A stretch of 64,000 nt of DNA from Phytomonospora endophytica (lineage in GTDB: Bacteria; Actinomycetota; Actinomycetes; Mycobacteriales; Micromonosporaceae): positions 103,160 through 167,159 of the forward strand of contig NZ_JACHGT010000001.1 in NCBI RefSeq assembly GCF_014202425.1, read 5' to 3'. The notes beneath the pieces are model-generated. The model was given only the letters and a program-made list of their open reading frames with translations, was not told the origin of the DNA and made no database searches. Below, in pieces: positions 58,101 to 64,000 of the stretch. The translations under genes were made by a program, and so were the position numbers. How positions within the stretch are numbered: the first letter of the stretch is position 1; every line of letters starts with the position of its first letter.

Positions 58101-60028
58101 AGTCGGAGGACTTCACCGTCGTCGGCATCGGCGACATGGGCGGCGACGTCTTCGGCAACGGGATGCTGCTCAGCGAGCACATCCGCCTGGTCGCGGCCTT
58201 CAACCACATGCACGTCTTCATCGACCCCGAGCCCGACGCGGCGGCGTCGTTCCCGGAGCGGCGGCGGCTGTTCGATCTGCCGCGCTCGACCTGGGACGAC
58301 TACGACAAGTCGCTGATCAGCGAGGGCGGCGGCGTCTGGTCGCGGTCGCTGAAGTCGATCCCGATCACCCCGCAGGTGCGGGAGGCGCTCGGGCTCGACG
58401 AGACCGTGACGCGGCTGGCGCCCAACGACCTGATCAACGCGATCCTCAAGGCCCCCGTGGACCTGCTGTGGAACGGCGGGATCGGGACCTACGTCAAGGC
58501 CGCGTCGGAGTCGAACGCCGAGGTCGGCGACAAGACCAACGACACCCTGCGCGTCAACGGCGGGGAGCTGCGCGCGAAGGTCGTCGGCGAGGGCGGGAAC
58601 CTGGGCCTGACCCAGCTCGGCCGGATCGAGTTCGCCCTCGCGTGCGGGAACATCGCCACCGACTTCATCGACAACTCGGCGGGCGTCGACTGCTCCGACC
58701 ACGAGGTGAACATCAAGGTCCTGCTGTCGCGGGCGATCACCTCCGGCGAGCTCGACCAGGCCGACCGGGACGCGCTGCTGGCCGAGATGACCGACGAGGT
58801 CGCCGAGCTGGTCCTGCGCGACAACTACGACCAGAGCACGGCCCTCGGGGTCGCCGGCGCGCAGGCGCTGACGCTGCTTCCGGTGCACCGCAGGCTCCTG
58901 GCTTACCTGGAGAAGCACGCTGGCCTGGACCGCAAGCTGGAGGGGCTGCCGACCGACAAGGAGCTCACCCAGCGCACGTCCTCGGGCCGGGGGCTGACCC
59001 GGCCGGAGTTCGCGGTGATGCTCTCCTACGTCAAGCTCGACCTGGAGAACGAGATCCTCGACGGCACGCTGCCCGACGACGCCTGGACGAAGGCCGTGCT
59101 GACCGAGTACTTCCCGCATCCGCTGCGGGAGCGTTTCGCGCGGATCATGCCCGAGCACCCGCTGCGCCGGGAGATCGTGACGACGGCGCTGGTCAACGAG
59201 GTCGTCAACCACGGCGGCACGTCCTTCGTCTTCCGCATCATGGAGGAGACGGGGGCCTCGGCCGACGACGCGATCCGCGCCTACGCGATCATCCGCAAGG
59301 TCTTCGGTCTGTCCGAGTTGTGGACGGCGATCGAGGAGCTCGACAACGTCGTGCCGACCGAGGCGCAGGTCGCCGGGCTGCTGGTGGTCCGCCGTCTGGT
59401 CGACCGCGGCGTGCGCTGGCTGGTGCAGAACCGGCGGGTGCCGCTCGACGTCGAGGCCGAGGTGAGCCGCCTGAGCGAGGGCGTGTCGGCGCTGCTGCCG
59501 CGCATGCCCGAGCTGCTGCTGGGCAGCGAGCGCGAGTCGATGCACGGCTACGCCTCGAAACTGGCCGCGACGGGACTGCCCGGCGAGCTGGCCGAGCGCC
59601 TGGCCTGCCTGATCTACGGTTTCGGGCTGATAGACGTGGTCGAGGTCGCCAACGCCAGCGGCCACGACCTCAACGAGGTCGCCGAGGTCTACTTCACCAT
59701 CGGTGAGCGCTTCACCGCCGACACGGTGCTGAACAAGATCTCCGACCTGCCGCGCGAGGACCGCTGGCAGACCCTGGCCAGGATGGCGTTGCGCTACGAC
59801 CTGTACGCGGCCGTGGCGGCGCTGACGGCGGAGGTGCTGACCTCGACGGGTTCCGAGGAGCCTGCCGTCGAGCGGGTCGCCGAATGGGAGAAGCAGAACG
59901 CGCCGACGCTGGTGCGGGTGCAGAACGCGATGGGCGAGTTCGTCCACTCGCGGGCCGACCTGGCCGCCCTTTCGGTGCTGCTGCGCCAGATCCGGACGCT
60001 GGTGCAGGCTTCGGCCTCGTCGGGCTGA
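55154..60028 (+). CDS. gdh: NAD-specific glutamate dehydrogenase, large (180-kDa) class
   Basis: 1,624 residues. It converts glutamate and NAD+ to 2-oxoglutarate and ammonia. The long N-terminal half carries ACT-like regulatory segments (for example [12 protein letters not shown]). The catalytic core follows: [20 protein letters not shown], the catalytic Lys858 in [12 protein letters not shown], and the NAD-binding [15 protein letters not shown], then a helical C-terminal domain. The ATG at 55154 follows GGAGA; a TTG at 55103 would add 17 residues. The arginase-family gene just upstream could feed glutamate through arginine breakdown, an inference. Large antisense frames over this gene are not real. 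Confidence 0.95.
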   Translation: [1624 protein letters not shown]

Positions 60029-60049
60029 CCGGGCCGGAACGAAGACTGG

Positions 60050-60080
60050 AGAGGCGGACGCGACGGCGTCCGCCTCTTTC
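60050..60080 (+). terminator. Terminator after gdh
   Basis: A 12-bp stem AGAGGCGGACGC / GCGTCCGCCTCT with a 4-nt loop and a TTCTT tail. Confidence 0.85.
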
Positions 60081-60270
60081 TTCGTCCCCGTCCTTAAAGA
60101 TCGCCTTAACGCTGAACTCCGGGCTCGCGGCCGCCTACCTGCCGTTCCTTCACTACGTCACCTTTCAGCGACCGATCACGTCTTTCCCGCGTGCGTTTCG
60201 GCGTGGTAGGAAGACTCCTCAAGCGGCTAGCTACCGGTAAGAAAGCTCCAGCAAGCGGAGGTAACTGCGG

Positions 60271-61347
60271 ATGTCCCCTGATCCATTAATGTCGCGCCGG
60301 AACATCTTCCGGGGAGCCGTGGTCCTCGGGACCGCGGCCACGGTCGGCGGCTTCACCGTCTCGACGGCGAGTGCGGCCGTGCCGAACCCGGGGATCGCGA
60401 GCTGCGCGACCTGGGGTGCCCGGGCGGCGAGCGGACTGTCGCAGATCGCCACCGACGCCAACAAGATCGTCATCCACCACACGGCGACGGCGAACCAGAC
60501 CGACGTGTCGCAGGCCGCGGCCTACCGGCTGGCGCGGTCGATCCAGAGCTACCACATGGACAGCAACGGCTGGGCCGACACCGGCCAGCACTTCACCGTC
60601 AGCCGCGGCGGGTACGCGATGGAGGGGCGCCACTACAGCCTCTCGCACCTGACCAGCGGCAACGGGATGGTCGTCGGCGCGCACTGCCCGGGCCAGAACA
60701 GCCAGGGCATCGGCATCGAGAACGAGGGCACCTACACCAGCGCGACCCCGCCGGACGCGCTGTGGGCCAAGCTCGTCGACGTGTGCGCCTACATCTGCCA
60801 GCAGTACGGCATCGCGCCCAGCAAGATCTACGGCCACCGCGACTACGTGGCCACCTCCTGCCCCGGCGACAAGCTGTACAGCATGCTCCCCTCGCTGCGC
60901 ACGGCCGTCGCCGACAAGCTCAACGGCGGCACGACACCGACCTTCCAGGTGGTCATCGACAACGGAAGTGCCGGTTTCACCGCGAGCGCGAACTGGGCGG
61001 TGTCGTCCTACTCGGCGCAGCGCTACGGTTCGAACTACCACTACGCCAACCCCGAGGCGGTCTCCGACGGCGCGTACTACCGCGCGACGCTCCCCGCCAC
61101 GGGCGACTACAAGGTCGAGACCTGGTACCCCGCCGACGCCGGTTACAACGCCACCGCGCCCTTCGTGGTGTTCGCCAGTGGAGGCAACAAGACCGTCACC
61201 GTGAACCAGCAGGGTAACGGCGGCAAGTGGGTCGACCTGGGTACCCACGCCTTCGGTTCCGGTGCCCGCGACATCGTCGCGGTTAGCCGCTGGAGCTCCG
61301 GCGCGGGTTACGTCATCGCCGACGCGGTCCGGGTGACCCGCGTCTGA
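60271..61347 (+). CDS. Secreted N-acetylmuramoyl-L-alanine amidase (PGRP fold) with golvesin-like C-terminus
   Basis: 358 residues. A Tat-type signal (MSRRNIFRG, Arg9-Arg10, hydrophobic core, AxA site near STASAA). The amidase_2/PGRP domain follows: zinc ligands in IVIHHTAT, and in YGHRDYVATSCPGD the conserved His and Cys; Glu in GIENEG. The last ~130 residues (VVIDNGSAGFTASANW to YVIADAVRVTRV) resemble the golvesin C-terminal-like beta domain, often attached to secreted hydrolases. It would cleave the bond between MurNAc and the stem peptide. GGAGG lies 8 bp before the ATG at 60271. Confidence 0.9.
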   Translation: MSPDPLMSRRNIFRGAVVLGTAATVGGFTVSTASAAVPNPGIASCATWGARAASGLSQIATDANKIVIHHTATANQTDVSQAAAYRLARSIQSYHMDSNGWADTGQHFTVSRGGYAMEGRHYSLSHLTSGNGMVVGAHCPGQNSQGIGIENEGTYTSATPPDALWAKLVDVCAYICQQYGIAPSKIYGHRDYVATSCPGDKLYSMLPSLRTAVADKLNGGTTPTFQVVIDNGSAGFTASANWAVSSYSAQRYGSNYHYANPEAVSDGAYYRATLPATGDYKVETWYPADAGYNATAPFVVFASGGNKTVTVNQQGNGGKWVDLGTHAFGSGARDIVAVSRWSSGAGYVIADAVRVTRV

Positions 61348-61353
61348 TGGACT

Positions 61354-61393
61354 CGGTCCCGCCGGGCGCCGTCGCCACGGACCGGCGGGACCG
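61354..61393 (+). terminator. Terminator after the amidase gene
   Basis: CGGTCCCGCCG and CGGCGGGACCG form an 11-bp stem with an 18-nt loop; TGTTTT follows at 61401. Confidence 0.6.
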
Positions 61394-61493
61394 GTTAGTC
61401 TGTTTTGGACGTTCTACTGCCGGACCCCGGTTGTTCGCCGGGGATTGGTACGGAACCGATTGGGTGGGCCCGAGTTCACTCCAGGAGGTATCC

Positions 61494-62567
61494 ATGCGAC
61501 GCCGCACTCTCGTCACCGGGACACTGTCCGCCGCCGCGGCGGCATTCGTCGTCACCGGCGCCGGTTCCCCCGCCCAGGCCGAGGAGCGATCCGTGAGCAA
61601 CGGCCGCAAGCCGAAGCACCGGGTCCAGATCGTCGGCCACCGCGGTTCCTGCGGCTACCGGCCGGAGCACACCCTGGAGTCGTACCGGCTCGCGATCCGG
61701 CAGGGCGTCGACATCATCGAACCCGATCTCGTGCCGACCAGCGACGGTGTCCTCGTCGCGCGTCACGAGCCCGAGATCGGCGGCACCACCGACGTCTCGT
61801 CGCGGCCCGAGTTCCTCGACCGCCGGACCACGAAGGTCATCGACGGACTCAACGTGACCGGTTGGTTCACCACCGACTTCACCCTCGCCGAGCTGAAGAC
61901 CCTGCGGGCCAAGGAACGCCTCCCGCAGCTGCGCCCGGCCAACACCGCCTACGACGGTCTGTGGGAGGTCCCGACCTTCGACGAGATCGTCGCGCTGCTG
62001 CTCGCCGAGCGCCGTCGCACGGGCCGCCACATCGGGATGTACCCCGAGACCAAGCACCCGAGCTACTTCCGCTCCATCGGCCTCCCGCTGGAGGACACGC
62101 TGGTCCGGACGCTGCGCAGGAACCGTCTCGACGGCAAGAAGTCGGGCGTGCTGCTCCAGTCCTTCGAGCAGGACAGCCTCCGGCGCCTCAAGGCGAAGGT
62201 CGGCAACCGCCTGCACTGGGCGACCGAGACGACGCCGACGGCGGCGGTCCTCGACGCCTACGCCGAGCTGGGGCACGGCATCAACTTCACCAAGAACCTG
62301 ATCATCCCGCGCGACGCCGCCGGCAACCTCACCACGCCGACCACCGTCGTCGCCGAGGCCAAGGCGAGGGGCCTCACGGTGCACGCCTGGACCTTCCGCA
62401 GTGAGAACAACTTCCTGCCCACCAACCTGCGCGTCGGCACCGACCCGGCCGCCTGGGGCGACTTCCGCGCCGAGTACGACGCCTTCCTCGCCACCGGCAT
62501 CGACGGCCTGTTCACCGACTTCCCCGACAAGGCCATCGAGGCCCGCGACGCGGCCTGCGAGGACTAG
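61494..62567 (+). CDS. Secreted glycerophosphodiester phosphodiesterase
   Basis: 357 residues. A Tat-like signal (MRRRTLVTG, hydrophobic Ala-rich core, AQA cleavage site near residue 29). The GDPD TIM-barrel follows: GHRGSCGYRPEHTLESY with catalytic His and metal Glu, IIEPDLVPTSDGVLVARHEP, YPETKHP, SFEQDSL, and VHAWTFRSEN. It hydrolyses glycerophosphodiesters to glycerol-3-phosphate and an alcohol, outside the cell. AGGAGGT lies 5 bp before the ATG. Confidence 0.93.
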   Translation: MRRRTLVTGTLSAAAAAFVVTGAGSPAQAEERSVSNGRKPKHRVQIVGHRGSCGYRPEHTLESYRLAIRQGVDIIEPDLVPTSDGVLVARHEPEIGGTTDVSSRPEFLDRRTTKVIDGLNVTGWFTTDFTLAELKTLRAKERLPQLRPANTAYDGLWEVPTFDEIVALLLAERRRTGRHIGMYPETKHPSYFRSIGLPLEDTLVRTLRRNRLDGKKSGVLLQSFEQDSLRRLKAKVGNRLHWATETTPTAAVLDAYAELGHGINFTKNLIIPRDAAGNLTTPTTVVAEAKARGLTVHAWTFRSENNFLPTNLRVGTDPAAWGDFRAEYDAFLATGIDGLFTDFPDKAIEARDAACED

Positions 62568-62589
62568 CCCCGGTCGTGCGAAAGCCTGA

Positions 62590-62620
62590 GCGGCACCGGA
62601 TTCACCAGGTCCGGTGCCGC
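62590..62620 (+). terminator. Hairpin after the phosphodiesterase gene
   Basis: An 11-bp stem GCGGCACCGGA / TCCGGTGCCGC with a 9-nt loop, 22 bp past the stop. No T-run. Confidence 0.6.
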
Positions 62621-62745
62621 GGTGCGTCGGTGTTTCGACACCGTCTCGGCGGACGGGCGGATACGCTGGATCCCCATCCGACCAACGAGGCCACACGCAG
62701 TCGAGTCGGTCGGCGCGCCTTGAGGATTGCCGACGGTGCCTGCCC

Positions 62746-63612
62746 ATGAATCATTTAGCCGCTGAATCCCCCGAGCCCGTGCCAGCCTGGACACCGCCCG
62801 AGGACCGGCACGTGTTCAACGAGGATTTTCCCTGGGACGCGTTCGACTCCGAGTGGTACCACTCCCTCAACTACGCGACCCTGCGCGACGACGACCACGA
62901 CATCCTGACGATCGTGCGGGACTTCTTCACCGAGGCCCACGCGCAGGACCGTCCCGAGCGCGCCTGGAGCGGCCTCGACGTCGGCACCGGCGCCAACCTG
63001 TACCCGGCCCTGTCCATGCTGCCCTTCTGCCGGCGGATCCGCCTGCACGAGTTCTCCGCGAGCAACGTCTCGTGGCTGGAGCGCGAGATCGGCGGCGGCT
63101 TCCGGCCGAGCTGGGATCCTTTCTGGGCGGCGCTGTGCGAACGCGAGCCCTACGCGGCGGTCGCCGATCCCCGCGCGAGGCTGCGGGAGGTCGCCGAGGT
63201 CTGCCAGGACAGCGTGTTCACGCTGTCCGACGGTGCGGAGACCGGTCCGCGGGACGTCTTCAACGGCCTCGCGGTGCGGACCTGGGACGTTGGCACGATG
63301 TTCTTCGGGGCGGAGTCGATGACGACCGACTTCGTCGAGTTCAAGCTGGCCGTCGGCCGCTTCATGCACTCCCTGCGGCCGGGCGCGCCCTTCGCGGCGG
63401 CGTTCATGCGCGACTCGAAGGGCTACACCGTCGGGGACGTCGACTTCCCGGCCGTCGCGATCAAGGAGCAGGACGTCGCGGAGTGCCTCGAAGGCCTCGC
63501 CTCGCGCGTGGAGGTTCAGGTGACGGGACTGGAGGCGACCTTGCGGGCCGGGTACGGCGGCATGATCGTGGCGACCGGCCGGGCGGCCGACGGGAGAGCC
63601 GGCTGGCGGTGA
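62746..63612 (+). CDS. SAM-dependent methyltransferase of the NNMT/PNMT/TEMT type
   Basis: 288 residues, cytosolic. N-terminal FDSEWYHSLNYATLRDDDHD precedes the SAM-binding motif LDVGTGANLYPAL and the acidic RIRLHEFSASNVSWL. Later come MFFGAESMTTDFVEFKLAV and the strand PFAAAFMRDS. The pattern resembles the NNMT-like methyltransferases of streptomycetes (SCO2525-type), a recollection I cannot test here. These methylate small amines or similar compounds. The ATG at 62746 lacks a strong Shine-Dalgarno; the frame could extend to 62614. It stands alone between two hairpins. Confidence 0.8.
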   Translation: MNHLAAESPEPVPAWTPPEDRHVFNEDFPWDAFDSEWYHSLNYATLRDDDHDILTIVRDFFTEAHAQDRPERAWSGLDVGTGANLYPALSMLPFCRRIRLHEFSASNVSWLEREIGGGFRPSWDPFWAALCEREPYAAVADPRARLREVAEVCQDSVFTLSDGAETGPRDVFNGLAVRTWDVGTMFFGAESMTTDFVEFKLAVGRFMHSLRPGAPFAAAFMRDSKGYTVGDVDFPAVAIKEQDVAECLEGLASRVEVQVTGLEATLRAGYGGMIVATGRAADGRAGWR

Positions 63613-63619
63613 CCGCGGC

Positions 63620-63647
63620 CCGGGCCGCGCGAAAACGCGCGGCCCGG
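63620..63647 (+). terminator. Terminator after the methyltransferase gene
   Basis: A 12-bp stem CCGGGCCGCGCG / CGCGCGGCCCGG with an AAAA loop, 8 bp past the stop. Confidence 0.7.
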
Positions 63648-64000
63648 CGGCACACCGTCCATGCGGGATATGCGCGCGTCGCTCCCGTACGAGGGCTTGC
63701 CCTCGTACGGACGGAAACCGTGCGGTTCTCGGCGATGCCCAACGTCACCCGTGCCCGACGCTGTCCTCGCATACGGATGGAATAGGGGCACTCGGCCCGG
63801 TCATGGGGTTTCCTCGCCGACGCGGCACCGGCGACTCGGCGCCGACCGCGACGCGATCGCCTCGCCGATCACGTGATCCGATTCTTTGCCTCCTTCGCGG
63901 CGGACGGAATGAGGAACCGTGACTCCGTCCGGGCGTTGAGCCGGACACCCGCCGTGGAAGTGGCGGCCCGTCTTCATTCCGCATGGGAATCCTTCCCATG
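63648..64000. other. Gene-free right end with palindromes
   Basis: No convincing frame. A nearly perfect palindrome occurs at 63685-63710 (12-bp arms CCGTACGAGGGC / GCCCTCGTACGG around TT). An 8-bp one at 63982-64000 (CATGGGAA / TTCCCATG) touches the window edge. CCATGCG near 63660 and CGCATACGGATGG near 63769 are loosely complementary. Confidence 0.4.

Noticed and set aside
55169-59947. 1,592-residue open frame on the minus strand
   Set aside because: It is the exact antisense of the glutamate dehydrogenase gene. High GC at third positions suppresses stops on the opposite strand. It has no domain, and its composition is typical of shadow frames.
63745-63999. 84-residue minus-strand frame at the right edge
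   Set aside because: Arg/Pro/Gly-rich, no start signal, and it spans palindromic sequence.

Overview
The window comes from a very GC-rich actinomycete chromosome. The evidence is the combination of ClpP1-ClpP2-ClpX behind trigger factor, ABC-F EttA, a truncated haemoglobin of the HbO type, a 180-kDa-class NAD glutamate dehydrogenase, two long DivIVA-like coiled-coil proteins reminiscent of Streptomyces Scy/FilP, many GTG starts and several apparently leaderless genes. Genus cannot be fixed from sequence inspection alone. All 64 kb look chromosomal. I saw no integrase, transposase, plasmid gene, rRNA or CRISPR array.

Layout. 0-10 kb (minus strand): a truncated kinase-like gene lacking catalytic residues, an AI-2E-type permease, two coiled-coil polar-growth-type proteins, and a trehalose pair, OtsA followed by an OtsB phosphatase fused to a GH15 domain. 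10-16 kb (plus): a GntR-ABC operon whose promoter shares its -35 box with the divergent otsA promoter, then EttA, a thioesterase, an unknown protein and a YbjN-like protein. 16-25 kb: tandem M1 metallopeptidase lipoproteins, haemoglobin, MFS transporter, MscS channel, HNH nuclease, kynureninase, and a two-gene unit resembling actinobacterial cytochrome-oxidase accessory proteins. 25-30 kb: a NarL-type two-component system divergent from a 47-residue membrane peptide, an ABC ATPase and an FtsX-type permease.

30.1-32.6 kb holds no convincing gene. Its first half is a cluster of degenerate ~270-bp repeats. 32.6-43 kb: a PadR-methyltransferase fusion, two PepN aminopeptidases, a DUF1015 protein, RpiB, a membrane protein, a PhyH dioxygenase and PyrE, then tRNA-Gly, a small PASTA protein and tRNA-Pro. 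43.9-49.9 kb: trigger factor and the Clp protease genes, separated by a second gene-free tract of about 1.6 kb that is almost devoid of A on the plus strand. A ClgR-like operator sits just before clpP1.

50-64 kb: an acetyltransferase; a TetR regulator and DHA2 efflux pump with five operator-like sites between them; a thioredoxin-fold TPR protein; an arginase-family protein; the 1,624-residue glutamate dehydrogenase; two Tat-type secreted enzymes (PGRP-type amidase with a golvesin-like C-terminus, and a glycerophosphodiesterase); and a SAM methyltransferase. The final 390 bases are gene-free and rich in palindromes.

The most unusual items are the two gene-free repeat or skewed tracts, the five-site TetR operator array, the divergent promoters sharing one -35 box, the PadR-methyltransferase fusion, and a 65-bp tandem duplication of the haemoglobin gene's 3' end.
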